In this document: piece after piece, positions 21,901 through 34,369 of the stretch
How positions within the stretch are numbered: position 1 is the first letter of the stretch
How the letters are laid out: every line of letters begins with the position of its first letter
NCBI GenBank assembly: GCA_016748015.1
Contig: JAAOMT010000034.1
Location: 140,000 to 203,999, forward strand
Direction: 5' to 3'
Length of the DNA stretch: 64,000 nt
Origin: Geosiphon pyriformis
Taxonomy: Eukaryota > Glomeromycota > Glomeromycetes > Archaeosporales > Geosiphonaceae
Notes under the pieces: generated by a model
What the model was told of the DNA's origin: nothing
Database searches by the model: none
Seen by the model: only the letters and a program-made list of their open reading frames with translations
Made by a program: the position numbers and the translations under genes

Positions 21901-22379
21901 ATATTTATCTAAATTAATATTTTATTAATAGTTTGATATTTAGACACATCAAACACAATTTTTTTGTTTTGTATATATGATTTAAAATTATTTGGCAAAT
22001 TAAGAATTATTTATTGCTTTTGAATATGCTTTTTTTGCAAATGAGAATATGATTACAGATATAAGGTTTCATTTAGTGTTTAAAACTATAAAAACAGTAC
22101 AGTGTTTTCAATTATGAATGCAGAGACTATTGAAAAAAAAATTAAATAATAATATAGTATAATATAATGTTTTTAATAGTTAAACTTGAATATATTTATG
22201 AACTTTAAACCAAACTTGAACCAGACTTGTTGTATGTGTTTGGGTTCAGTTCAAGTTCAGTAATTTTAAGTTTGGTTTAAGTTTAAGTTCAAAATTTTGC
22301 CAAATTTTCTGTTTAAGTTTGGTTTAATTCAGTAATTTGATTAAATTTAAACTGAACCAAACCAAACATCAGAACCCTA
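18964..22379 (+). mobile_element. hAT-family DNA transposon, copy 1
   Basis: A 3.4-kb element with terminal inverted repeats TAGAGTTTTAATT (left) and TAGGGTTCTGATG (right, reversed). It is flanked by 8-bp sequences GGTCTAGT and AATTTGGT, which differ by four transitions only, as a decayed target duplication would. Subterminal regions hold many AAGTTTGGTTTAAG-type words in both orientations. The interior encodes remnants of a hAT transposase in its 3' third. Copy 2 (26281-29623) is the same element reversed. It inserted into LINE copy A: the LINE reading continues on both sides. Confidence 0.82.
21300..22170 (+). pseudogene. hAT transposase remnant (copy 1)
   Basis: Three stretches match the C-terminal half of hAT transposases: YTVLDLRKKFYYF (the family's A.xLDPRxK.xYF segment, 21356-21604), ELDKIKCYISEKITNKK (start of the dimerisation region, 21666-21866) and NENMITDIRFHLVFKTIKTV with QCFQL then TGA MQRLLKK (about 22035-22140). 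The TGA in the last piece stands at a conserved Trp (family LW/HW). Frames are broken and the N-terminal zinc-finger part is not readable. The protein would have cut and pasted the element. Confidence 0.8.
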
Positions 22380-22670
22380 AATTTGGTTGGTAACTTAATA
22401 ACTAAGTTATTAGATAGTGTAATTAGACTTCTAGATATTATCAAATCTTTTGCAATTAGTTTTGGCAATTATAAGTTATGTTTTTTTTTCTGGCTTGAAT
22501 AATAGTATAAGAGTTTTTATAAATGTGTAGTATTGTTTTGTTTAGTCTAAGTAACTAGTCACATATAATAAGTGTGTAAATTACATCTAGTTTGGGTTAT
22601 TTAGTTTAATTCTGTATGCTAAATAGCAATTAAACTTTACTTATTAATTACATAAATAAAAAATATATAT
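22380..22670 (+). mobile_element. LINE copy A, 3' end, right piece
   Basis: Continues the piece at 18813-18963. In frame it gives KLLDSVIRLLDIIKSF and YKLCFFFWLE, parallel to VVKMLGIAEAFGVCFGF and KSYLFFSGIG of LINE copy C. The 3' tail, with TATAATAAGTGTGTAAATTACAT and AGCAATTAAACTTTACTT, recurs at 49060-49140 in copy D. An A-rich end follows. Confidence 0.72.
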
Positions 22671-22699
22671 AATATAATAATATTAAGCAAAAAAACTTT

Positions 22700-25600
22700 T
22701 TCTTTTGTTAATTTTTTAGTTATAACAAAAACATAAAGTTGTCAAAAAGATAGCTTTTCTTATTTTTTTTCTTTTTCTTTTAGTTATTTTTTTTAACACA
22801 TTATTTTTTATTGTAATAAAATTGGCAAATTTTTCTGTTAATAATTCTGGTTTTGATCCAGCTGGTTTGGAGACCTATTTAGACATAAAAAAAAATGTGT
22901 TAAAAATATTTACTCTTATAACATCTCTTACAAAAAGCCTAAAAAGCTTAAGTTACCTAATATAATTAAAGATATAATTAATATATCTGCTAATTTTATT
23001 AGTACTACTAATATAAAGTTTGATAATATCAAACAAAAAAGGTCTTGAAATAATAAAACAACCAGTAAAGCCAACAATATTAATAAAATCTTAAACATAA
23101 AAAATATAAAAAATATAAAAAATACAATTGCCAAAAAATTATTTATACTGACTTAAATGTTTTAAAGATTAATAATAATATGAACAGAATTATGCCAAAA
23201 AAAATACATACCAGAACATATGCTATAGATTATTTACCAAAAGTTTTTTTTTTGGAATTTGAATAATAATAATAATGTTCTAATACTTTTATCTTTTAAG
23301 TTTATTGGCTTAAAGCAATTACTATTAATTGGATTATATGTCTTGAAAAAACAAAGCTTTAATTTAGTTAAATTTTTTATATTAAATATTAAACTTTTTT
23401 CAATATTTGGCAAAACTTTTAGAAATAAATTAATAGTTGTAAAAATAATTTTTTATTATATTAATAGTTTTAGAGAAGTCTTAATTCTCTCAAAATTTTC
23501 TGGAATTATTAGATTAATTTTTACATTAGAATTAAATTTAAAAAAACTAAAAATATAACAATCTGTGAGAAAATTTTTGTCAATAATAATGTTAAGAAAA
23601 TAATTGTTAAAGAAATCTTTATAAATTTTCCTAAATTAGCTGTAAAATTAGTATTCTCTAAGTTTAATAAAATTGTGTTAATTAAGATAGAGCTCATTAG
23701 TCTTTGGCAAAAAGCTTTAATCAAGTTTGAATCTACTAATATTGTTAATTTGGTCACAGCAAAATAATTAATACTCATGAAAAAAATTATGTTTGTGTAA
23801 CTAAAGCTATTAATAATAAACAAATATAGATATTAAAAAATTATTATTAAGTTTTGCCATATATATTGTTAGTTAGCACAAGTGCTTATAATTTTTTTAA
23901 TCTGATGATATTCTACAATAAAAAAACCTGTTTTATTGGCTATAATTCTGGTTTTTATGTATATGACAGATGTATTATTGTTTATTATATTAATAAGTTA
24001 TCAAAAAAAACTGTCATTAATTCTGTTTTAGTTATTAAAAGTGTAAATTTGCATTAGTTTGATTTGTTTTTGGCTGTTTGTACTTATTCTAAACAATTTG
24101 GTCATGTTTTGATTGTGTATATATTTAATGAAAATTTAAATAATTATAATAAAAAGTCAATTAATTTTTAGAATTATGTTTAATTGACAAATATTTATAA
24201 AAAAAAGCAGGCTCCAATTGTTTAACCAGTTTTTTTTGATAGTAAAATATAGATACAAGTTGCTGGCAGTTTTTTTTTGTGTAATACTATCAGGTTTTAT
24301 AATAGTTAATTTATCTTTAGAAGATAAACTTCTTTTGCTAATTACTATAAAAATAAATAATAGGTTTGTTATTCTTAAATACAATTTTGTCAATCTTATA
24401 AAACAAATTAACAAGCTGGTTATAAAATTAAATACACTTGGACCAATGATTTTCCAATCTAATCTTGAATATTAACTATTGGTAACTTTTTTATTACAGA
24501 ATTAAGAAGCAGATATAGTAATGAATAAAGGTTCAGATGTATCCACTAATAATAAAAATATTATAGAAGTGGTGTTTTTTGATTTTTTAATAGTTTCTAA
24601 ATTAGAAGATATTATAAACAGTTTGTCAAAAATAATAATAAGTCTTTTGACCAAAATAAATAATGTTAATATAAGTCTGAAAGATTTTTCTTACCAATAA
24701 CTAAACTTATTTAAAAGTTTGCTATATATAATATCAAAAATATAAACAATTTTGTCAAGTAAAAAAACATTATTTATTAACACAAAGTTATAAACAATTC
24801 TGTTTTTGTTGTAATAAAAACAAAGTTAATAAACAATAATATTGCTAAACATATGTATAAAATATTAAAAATGACTGGATGTTTTCTATCAATATATCTG
24901 CTTTTTAAAAATCAACTTTTGATTTCTATTTTGGATTTATATGTTAATACTATTTTGGAAAAAAGATTGATTTGGTTCTATAATATTAATATTATGATAA
25001 CTAAGACTTTAAACAATACTATATTCATAGTTTTTAATGAAAACTTTAATAAAAATAATTTTGGTTACAGTATAAATTTCAGAAAATTTTTGAATTTAGG
25101 TTTATTTGATTCTTTTAGTAATTTATTATTGTATAAACTCCTTATATGGTTCAATTTTAGGAGAATTAAAAGATACATAAATTTTGTTTTGGTTAGTAAT
25201 AATTTTTAAAATTTGTTTTTAATCAACAAATTTACTGTTTAAATAAGTTTTTTTGATACCAATTATTTAGTTGTATTAGTTAATATTAGTTTAAAAGAAC
25301 TTTTTAGTTTTCAGTTCAATTTAATATACAAACAAATCAACAGAAATAGATGAAAATTCAAGGTTAATAATGTTAATAAGGAAGTTTAGGAGATTAACAT
25401 TAACTGCTATTTTGATTGCTACTTATAATATTCAAGATTTCAAGAAAAAAGCTAATTTTAATAGAATATGGCAGATGATTTATCAAATAATATATTCTAT
25501 AGCTAATGCTGTTCTTTTAAAAACATGGTATTGGAGTAATAAAATGATCAAAACTACTATATTTTTTAAGTTTTATCAGTTAAAATTGTTGATGTTAAAG

Positions 25601-26280
25601 ATCTTAGAAACATACTAATTAAAAAACTTGATAAACTTTTAGATCTTAGTTAACAAGTGGTTTTATTTAAATTTTGACCAGACAGCAGAATTCAAAAAAT
25701 TTTTTGACATTAGTTGTAATAAAATTCTGATTAAACAATCTTTGGTTTATTTTAAAAAAATTTATAAATCTTATAAGATGTTAAAATTTAAAGCTGTTAA
25801 AAATTTTTATATTAAAACTGCTATTACTAAATGCATAAAAGCTTTTATTAACAATAAAAATTAAATAATAAGAAATGTATTAAAAAAATTTTTTAAAAAG
25901 ATTATATTTAATTATTTGGTTAATAATAGTAAATTAATTTTAAAATTTAACTTGATTAAGTATAGAGTTGATTTAATTATAAAATATTGGACCAAAAAAC
26001 ATACAGTTAAAGCTGTTATTCTTTTTTATTAACAAACACAATTTGAGTTTCTTAATTATATTGAAAATAGTATGTTTTTTAGTATTATGTCACAAATTGG
26101 TTTTACTAAGTTTATGTTAATAGTTGAAAATTTTTTTAATGATAAAGCTGCTGAATTATTTAATATCTTTAATAAAATATAAAAGCATTACAATAAGTTA
26201 ATTTTGGATTATCTTTTGTGTTTACTCAATTTGTGCTTAGTAATTAAATCTTTTTTTAATGTCTAAAAAAAGGTCTGAAT
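22700..26280 (+). mobile_element. LINE copy B, 5' part (ORF1, endonuclease, start of RT)
   Basis: An extremely AT-rich, decayed copy of the same LINE as copy C, on the plus strand. ORF1-like sequence covers about 22850-24700. At about 23400-23540 it aligns base for base with the copy C ORF1 (around 47600-47720), including CCCTCAAAATTT versus CTCTCAAAATTT. The endonuclease follows at 24853-25209 and the RT start at about 25930-26280, where the hAT copy 2 interrupts it. The 5' boundary is approximate: I could not find the exact junction with copy A. Confidence 0.75.
24853..25209 (+). pseudogene. APE-type endonuclease remnant of LINE copy B
   Basis: It reads ISILDLYVNTILEKRLIWFYN, then IVFNENFNKNNFGYSINFRK and FLNLGLFDSFS. 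The copy C counterpart reads SISILGLYAGASSAVYF, then IILDGNFNKNGSCRCVNYK and CLDLGLINSLG. The GDFN motif of APE endonucleases appears as NENFN, with the catalytic Asp lost. Such an enzyme nicks target DNA for target-primed reverse transcription. Confidence 0.75.
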
Positions 26281-29200
26281 TAGAATTTTAATGTTCAGTC
26301 TAATTTGGTTTAAGTTTAATCAAATTACTAAACTAAACCAAACTTAAACAGAAGATTTGACAAAATTTCAAACTCAAACTTAAACCAAACTTAAAATTAC
26401 TGAACTTGAATTCAAACACATGTAACAAGTCTGGTTTAAGTTCAGTTTGAAGTTTATAAACATGTTCAGGTTTAATTATTAAAAACATTATATTATATTA
26501 TATTATTATTTAATTTTTTTTCAATAGTCTCTGTATCTATGATTAAAAACATTGTATTGCTTTTATAGTTTTAAATACTAAATAAAATTTTATATCTGTA
26601 ATTATATTCTTACCTACAATAATACGTATTCAGAAACAATAAATAATCTTTAATTTGCCAAATAATTATAAGTTATATATATAAAACAAAAAAATTGTGT
26701 TTGATATGTCTAAATATCAAATTATTAATAAAATTTTAATTTAGATAAATATTTTTTGTAATATATCTTCTATTATATTATTACATTTATTTTTTATTGG
26801 CCATCTTTTCAGAAATATAACAATCAATTTTATTAAGTTTATTATTATTATTAAAGTTCACTTCTAATATAGATTGTATAATTAATGCTATAATATTATT
26901 AAAATTGTTATTTAACAAAAAACTGTTATTTGATGTTAATATAATATTTAGTGTGTACTTTGTTTCAAAGAAAGTATGCATTTTAAAGATTTATTTATTA
27001 TGTAAAAATTAGAAAATAAAACTATTTAAATAAATAAATAACTTATAATTTTTTTGTTTTATTAATATTATTATCTAAAAAAATTTTCTTTGTAAAATAA
27101 TGGAATTTTTTCCTTGAATCCAATACAGTATAGAGCATTACAGTTGTATTTATTTTAGAATAATATTCAATTAACTTTTTTTTTGTTGCCCTAGCCACTA
27201 TGATAAGTAATAGATCTAATATTAAATATGTTAAATAAATAACTAAATAAATACAATTAAGATTATAATATTTTACCAGATTTATTATCATCAACTATGT
27301 TTTTAACATAATTAAAAATAATATTAAAAAAAAGAATAATTAAAAAGACAGTATTATTTGAACTGGTTTATATTTTGATCATAATATCTTTAAATAATTC
27401 AAGAAATTTAGCAATTTTATTAAAGATAATCCATTAATTATATAAAATAATATATTAATTAAAGTCAATGTGAATGCTAGTAAAAATGTTTAATGTTTAT
27501 AAATTTACAATTAAAATTTTTTTATTCAAAATATATAAAATCAGAAATAAATAACTTGTTAATTTAAAAGATAATCTATTTTTAATTATGTCATAAATAA
27601 AATTTTACTGGTTAAGATAATTTAGAATTAATTTATAATATTTAATTTAATATATATTACAAGTGTGTTTAAAAAGCTCAAAATATTAGAATAAGATATA
27701 AATTGCAAAGTTAAGTTTTCTAATTTTTAATTTATATAAAGTTTACATTAGAAAAATTTTAGGTAAATATATTCAGTTTGAGTTTTTAACAAATACTTTG
27801 GAAACATTATTTTTTATTTCATCTAGAGCTGCTTGTATTATTAAGTTTAGAATATAATTAAAACATCAAAATTGAAAATTCTTCAAGTTTTATTGAATGT
27901 TTTTTTCTTTTAATTTTTTTGCTAATTTTTTTATAAAAGTATTATTATTTGCAGTATTATTAAAAATAATAGCAAGAAGCTGTCAAAAAAATTAAGTTAT
28001 AACTAATAAAATTAATAAACTTATATAAAAAAAGGGTAAGTATAACTTTTTCTTAAATTTTTTTAGCTTGAAGCAATAATAAAAACCAACATTAAGAAAA
28101 CATGATTTTTAATAATATGAACACTATAATAATTTTTAACTTCAGATAATACTAATGCTAAAAATTCAGCTCTAAAACAATAATAAAAACCAATTTAAGC
28201 CAATATTGAGAAAACATAATTTTTAATAATATAAATACTGTAGTAATTTTGAGTCTTAAATAATGCTAATACTGAAAATTCAGCTTTAAGACAATAATAA
28301 AAACCAATTTAAGTTAATATTAAGAAAACATAATTTTTAATAATATAGATACTATAATAACTTTAAGTTTCAGATAATACTAATATGCTGTATAGTATGC
28401 TAATCTTATCATTGACTATTAACTAATCCAAATTCATGTAAAAATATACATACATATCTTTAATGTAATTCTAGAATTTTTTAATACTTTAAAAAATCTG
28501 TTTGTAATATTTATTTTATTATGTTATCTACTTATTAATTTAAAATTAATTATTGTTTGTTAAAAATCTCAATTGTTATTGATATAATAAGTAATAATAG
28601 AAACAAAAACTTTATTATTGGAAAATGATTAGAGATCTAATATAAAGAAAATTTTGGACTTGATAGTATTTAAGTATATCTATTATATTATAAGAATGAG
28701 TAAAAAAAAAGTACCATTTTATAATAAAAGTAGTGCTTACTTTTAATTTTTGTCTATTTAAAACATAAAGTTTCATAATTTTATTTTTAATTATATCAAC
28801 ACAAACAAATTAAAAAGTGGAGTTCAAATATTAAAATATTTTAATTAATTTAAAGTTTTTTACTATAAAAAGTAGTTGTTGTCAATTGATAAGCCAAATA
28901 GTAATTATGTTACAAAGTTTTTTATTATTAATATTAATAAAAGATACTACAAAAAACTAAACAGTTTTCTAGTTAGATTGGCCAAAAATTATAAAAAAAA
29001 TAGCAATCTTATCCATCAAAACATTTTTTTAATTAACTCACAATTTTTCTGAATATTTTGTTTTTTTTTATAATATTCTTTTATTATAACATATTTTGTT
29101 CAGTAAAAAGCCTTTAAATAACATCATAAGAGTTTAATAGTGTCTATAATTTCACAAAAAAATGGTTTATGTACATATTTTAAGACCATATATTTAGCTG

Positions 29201-29623
29201 TTTTTTTTTTGTTTACTTAAACTTATCAAAATAGTTTTATATTTTATTTTGAAAACTAAGTTTACCAAATATATTAATATTTAAATTATTTGAGTTATTA
29301 AATTTTATTATTTTGAATTTTAAATCTTTGATAACATTGAATAATGCCAACAATGAATTCATTTTGATAAGTTGAAAAGTAAAGTTATTATATATACATA
29401 GTTTTATAATTAATTATAGTAATTAAACAAAGTAATAATTAATAAACAAGTAGAACAAATTATATTTTTTTTTAATTTTATCAAACTTAAACAAGTTCAT
29501 AAACTTTGAACCAGACTTGAACCAAATTCAGACTTGTCAAAAAAGTTCAAGTTTGAATTGTAATTCAAACTGAACTTGAACAATATCCAAAGTTCAATTC
29601 AGTTTAATTCAATCAAAACTCTA
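26281..29623 (-). mobile_element. hAT-family DNA transposon, copy 2
   Basis: A 3.3-kb inverted counterpart of copy 1. Ends: TAGAATTTTAATG on the left, TAGAGTTTTGATT on the right (reversed). The flanking octamers GTCTGAAT and GCCTAAGT differ by three transitions only, again a decayed duplication. The insertion splits the RT of LINE copy B. The left flank ends KKV then TGA and the right flank resumes with VFIISKPY, matching KEAWVLMIPKPYDW of copy C. Transposase remnants lie on the minus strand. Confidence 0.85.
26530..27300 (-). pseudogene. hAT transposase remnant (copy 2)
   Basis: The same three segments as in copy 1, on the minus strand: YTVLDSRKKFHYF within 27043-27294, KIDCYISEKMANKK within 26787-26981 and NIITDIKFYLVFKTIKAIQC near 26540-26625. 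A TAA occurs near the last one. It is in places closer to the family consensus than copy 1 (DSRKKFHYF against DLRKKFYYF). Not functional. Confidence 0.8.
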
Positions 29624-31940
29624 GCCTAAGTGTTTATAATTTCAAAACCTTATAAATAAGAAGACATTCTAATAAATATCAAATCTATTGCTCTTATTAA
29701 AACAGCAAAGAAAATTTTTTTAAAAATTTTGTTTAATTATATCTCTAAGATCTACAATAAATATAATGTTTTATATAAAAACAATTTTTCAGTTTTAAAA
29801 AACACTTTAACTTAATTTTCTATTTTTGTAATCGAGTTTGTTATTAAAAATGCTTTGGAAAAAGGTAGAAAAATTTGATTAGTGCTCTAAGACATGTACA
29901 AAATTTATGATTTTATAGATTAGTTATATTTAAAAAATAAGTAAAAATGGGTGAAAATTTTATTGGATTTTTTGAATACATTTACAATAACTGTACAAAT
30001 AAAATTATGATAGATTTTGGTTTGTTTAAAGTTTATAAAATTTATGATAGACTGAATTAAAATGAAGTGTTTTCACTTTTTTTTGAAGGATTTTTTATAA
30101 TTTTTTTTTGTGTAAGATAAAAAAACAGAAATCTTTGTTTAAATATTACATAAATTTCAGATTTATTACTAAAACTAGCAGAATTAAGTTTAATGCTAGT
30201 CTGATATTTTATTTAGCAGTTAGTGTTTTTGTAAATAATATGATTTGAATCAAAAATTGTCATATATCAATACAAAACATTTTAAATATTGTTAGTAAAT
30301 TCTTTAAAATTATAAACATTTTGATAAATATGGACAAAACAATAATTATTCTAATCAATTCAAGAGCCAGCAATGTTTTTTTAAGAATAAATGAATTATT
30401 TATTTTAATTATAAAAACTGGTAAAACTTATTAATACTTAGGTATTTTTTTATTAATTAAAAATCTTTCTGGTTCAAGCTTAAAAAAATAAACTTAGACA
30501 TAAAGTTTTTTTATTCATAGTTTTGTACAAAGCTATCTCAAATAAACAATTTTTTTATTTGGTTTTAGCTGTTTTATAGCTTATTGTTAAATACAAAACT
30601 TAGTTCAGTTTTGTTAATAGAAATATATATAATAAATAGAATTATTTAATCAAAAAAAAATTAAAGTTTAAAACTAATTTGCCTAAAGACTTCTCTAATA
30701 AAGCAGTATATTATTTATCTTTATACTATTTGAAATTTTTTGATTAAATTCAAACAGAAAAAAAGGTGGCATTAGTAATGAATTTTGATAATATTAAAGG
30801 TATTTTTGGCTGGTTTTTTAAACATAAATTGTTAAATTTACAAATTTTGAGTTGAATTCTTCAAAAAATTTTTTAATTCTTTGTTAAGCTAAAAATTAAT
30901 TCAATAAACAACTTTTTGGCTAGTGCTAATAAAATATTTCTATATAATAGTATATCTATAACTAATAATATACCCAATGCTTTTTTTTTAAATACAGCAC
31001 TTCTGTTTTAAACATATTAGGTTAGGTAGAATACTTTTGGATTTGTAAATTTTTAAAACATTTTGGCATTATTTTTACAAACCAATTTTTGAATAGTTAT
31101 GGTAAATATTTTGCTTAAAAAAATTTTTGTTAGTGGAAGTAATTGGATCTTAGAAGTCTGGTTTTCTTTTGATTTATACAAGTTTTGAATTTTGTTAAAA
31201 ATAGTGGTTTGGTTTAAGGTCTTTTATCTGTTTTTAAACACTTTTTTAAGATAAGTATAGTTAATACAAGTGGTTTTAATGCTATTTATTCTAGTTTAAA
31301 GATTGTATTTTTGTCTGTAATCTTAGCTTATATTGATAATTCTGTTAAAGTTTTTGGTTTTTTTGATATTATTGATAATATGACTGTCTATTTTTCTAAT
31401 TTGAGTTTATATATAAGAGTGAAAATTCATAAGATGTTGTTTTTAATTTTAGCTAAGATACAGACTATTGTTTTGGCTTTTAAGTGTGTTTTAGTTTTTT
31501 TTAAAGTCATAATCTTTTTTAATAATTAGGCTTCTTTGGATATATATCAAGCTAAACTTAAATTGGTGAGACCTAATTTCTGCAACAAATGTTGAATTGA
31601 ATGCTATTAGATTAGTAACTTAGTCAAAAGTAAAAACATTTTTGTAAATTGAATTAAAGTAAAAAATTATTCTAGTGTATTAAATAATAAGTATATTAAT
31701 AAACTAACTGATTAAAATATTTTTTTAAGACTTGTTTTTCTAATAAATATTAAGAAAAAAATTTTAATGGCTAATAATAAGATGGTATTTGACAATGTTT
31801 ATTATTTTATTAAAGCAATAAATAATACTATAAGACATTTTTAATAAAAAGTCAAATTAAGTCTTAATACTATAAATTTTTTATGTATTAGTAATATTAA
31901 TTAAAAACATATTGCTTTAGTTTAATATCTTAATTTTTTT
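29624..31940 (+). mobile_element. LINE copy B, 3' part (RT, RNase H, tail)
   Basis: It resumes the RT after the hAT copy. About 29632-29740 gives VFIISKPYK, then stop, then EDILINIKSIALIKTAKKIF, which follows VLMIPKPYDWKSVLMNT and HPIALIETAHKVLSKI of copy C residue for residue. RT continues with many stops to about 31,200, and RNase H follows. The 3' end meets the 3' end of copy C tail to tail near 31,940. Almost every C/G of copy C that differs is A/T here. Confidence 0.8.
31250..31530 (+). pseudogene. RNase H domain remnant of LINE copy B
   Basis: The open part reads AYIDNS, then LFLILAKIQTIVLAFKCV, matching LMLSTLAEIQAIVLALECV of copy C (33081-33317). The catalytic Glu of AEIQA is Lys here. 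The DSQSAL part is lost. In LINEs this domain removes RNA from the RNA-DNA hybrid. Confidence 0.7.
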
Positions 31941-32064
31941 TTATTCATTTAACAAGTGAAGTTCAAACACTGCCTAGTTTTATACATCAAAGAAATAATT
32001 TATACTAAGTGTGAATCATGTTTTTACTACATGCAACCAGCCACTCGGGCCAATCAAAACAACA

Positions 32065-32460
32065 CTATACAGCTATATGAACTGAAACCGAATCACCTAT
32101 TCCAGAAAAAAACAAATAAGATTTGCAAAATCCAAAACATACACCAAAAGCCTCAGCTATACCAAGCATCTTAACCACTCCAGCAAAAAACTCCAAAGTT
32201 AAACCAAAAACCAATATAAGAGCTGAACCATCAAAGAGAATTAAGTCATTCTTTTCTATATATGCTTGATGTTTAGCATGAACTAACCAGATCTCATCCC
32301 TAAAAGCAAGACTAAGAGAACACACAAATTCAACAACCTTATAACTAGCAATCTTGGAGTCATGGAAAATAGAAATAGTCTCACAAAACCAACCATTAAA
32401 AACACAACTCTTAAAAAAAGTCATTGATAAAGAAGAATCAGAAACACAGATCAACAACAA
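32065..32460 (-). pseudogene. C-terminal region of LINE copy C
   Basis: 131 codons after the zinc-motif segment, including FVCSLSLAFRDEIWLVHAKHQ and KMLGIAEAFGVCFGF. Copies A and D preserve parts of it, so it is a regular part of the LINE protein. It follows directly after a stop at 32461 that may be secondary. No family recognised. Confidence 0.55.
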
Positions 32461-33021
32461 CTAAAGTACACCCAAAGAGGAATGGGAAAGACCCAAATGC
32501 AACTTCCAAAAATTCACATGAGATTCCAGTATTTGATGCCAAGTAGGCTTGTTAACCTCACAAGAAAACACATGATCTGATACTTCTACTTTGCCACAGT
32601 ACAAGCACAGTATACTGGAATAATGTTTATCATAGAGACACTTATGAACAGTCACAGGCAACCAACAATGCAAAGCTTTCATAAAATAAGTGTGCACATT
32701 AGCCAAGGCCTTGCTGGTATAACTGGTGGCCATGTGCAAATCAGGATGCCACACCAGTGAAGAATAGTGCCAATCAATCTCATAAAGCAAACCATGAGAC
32801 AAAAACTTTGAGCCAAAACCAACCTTCCAATGCACATGACAGACAAAATGGTAAACATCATGAACAAAATGTCTAGAATTGCCAGAAATAATACCACCAT
32901 CAGCCACCAAAAAATGTTTACTTAGATGAGAAGAAAAAAACCAATCAGAAATAAATGTGTCAGCAAGTGAATCAGCATATTCATTTTCCGGAATGTCAGA
33001 GTGATCTTTATCTTGTGCCAA
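32461..33021 (-). pseudogene. Post-RNase H Cys/His segment of LINE copy C
   Basis: 186 codons, from KDHSDIPENEYADSLAD (the last part of an RNase H fold, with a conserved Asp) through HWKVGFGSKFLSHGL to CLYCGKVEVSDHVFSC. The last is a CxxC...HxxxxC motif, as in zf-RVT-type tails of LINE RT proteins. The same segment is seen in copy D at 48342-48557. The frame is shifted relative to 33081-33317. Confidence 0.7.
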
Positions 33022-33080
33022 CTAACACTCAAATTTTTACTGCAAATAATATTAACTATATGTTAACACTCGACCCAACA

Positions 33081-33317
33081 CTAATTATAAAAATTGGGAC
33101 ATGCCAAAACCAATTCCAACTCACAAGCATCCAAAGCAGATTGACTATCCAAAAACAAGCATACAGAACTAGACAATGAAACACACTCTAGAGCCAATAC
33201 AATAGCTTGTATCTCAGCCAAAGTAGATAACATCAAACCTGATACACCAATGCCCAAACCCGAATCAATGTCTTTGAAAAAAACAGCAGCACTGGCCCTA
33301 CAGCCAACTGTGCCCAA
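33081..33317 (-). pseudogene. RNase H domain of LINE copy C
   Basis: 78 codons with GCRASAAVFFKDIDSGLG, STLAEIQAIVLALECV (catalytic Glu) and FLDSQSALDACELE (catalytic Asp), the RNase H-type layout known from LINE and gag-pol proteins. The domain continues in another frame at 33021. Confidence 0.78.
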
Positions 33318-34369
33318 ACTTCTCAGAGACTCATCCGTGTATACAGATAAACTACCAGTACCAACCTAAGACAGATGATTACATACAGACATAAAACTGC
33401 TAAAGCCAAGAATGCTTAGAGAACCAATACTACTTGACATTGGGAGAAGAGTCAAAAACAAATCCACAATATTAAGAAATACAGTAGAGAGTTTGAACCA
33501 CTTAAGAACAGGCCCATGGAGGTCCAGTTTCTTCTACCACTTAAATATGTATCAATCAAAAACAGTATCATGACAATTATGAAGCTGATCCATAAATGCA
33601 ATACTATATCATTAAAAAAAGGAAGAAACTTGAAAAACATTAACTCGCCAAAAGCAACAGACATAGGAATCCCACCACAAATGCAAAAAAGATTGGCCAG
33701 AGAGCTACTAATAGACAGATTGCAATTACAAAAAATACGAACCATGCCTGCCAAAAAATTATTAGAAGCATCAACATGAATACAAACAGGAGAACACAAG
33801 AGATAAACAAGATGCCAACAAAGAACTTACAAATCATGAGATCTGTGAAAAAACAATTGACCCAGAATCTCACTGGAGTTTGCAAAGTTAATAAAAGAAG
33901 CACTCTTACTCTCAGATTGAATTTACATAAAAAATTTCAAACCATAAAAAGAAAAGTAGTGAATTGTGTTACTAGAAAAGTCAAAAGACAGGCCAAATTT
34001 GATCTTCAGCCTTTTATGAATTAGAGCATCCCATTTGTTGTACACACTAACCAAAACAAAACTAAACTGTATCTTATAACTGACTATAGGATAAAATACC
34101 ACTAACACCAAATATAAAAACTGCTTATCTGAGAACACTTTTCTTAGAGCCAAATTGATGAAAAAACAAACATCTGAATACACCTTAGCCAAACTAAGCT
34201 TCGAAAGACTTTTAGTCAAAAGAAAAATATCCAAGTACCAATGAAATTCACTCTTTCTAGCAATAGAGATAGATGTGCTGCTGATAGAAAGAGAAGGAAT
34301 GTTAACCCTGCTATTAATAGAAATGGCCACTATTTTGTCATTATTGATTAAAATGTCATTAATCTAAAA

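Noticed and set aside
18964-29623. A single giant palindrome or inverted duplication
   Set aside because: Each arm has its own terminal repeats and its own flanking octamers, and each interrupts LINE sequence separately. Two independent insertions explain it.
19000-31900. Inserted mitochondrial DNA, suggested by the very high A/T content
   Set aside because: All readable segments belong to hAT and LINE proteins. No mitochondrial gene or tRNA was seen.
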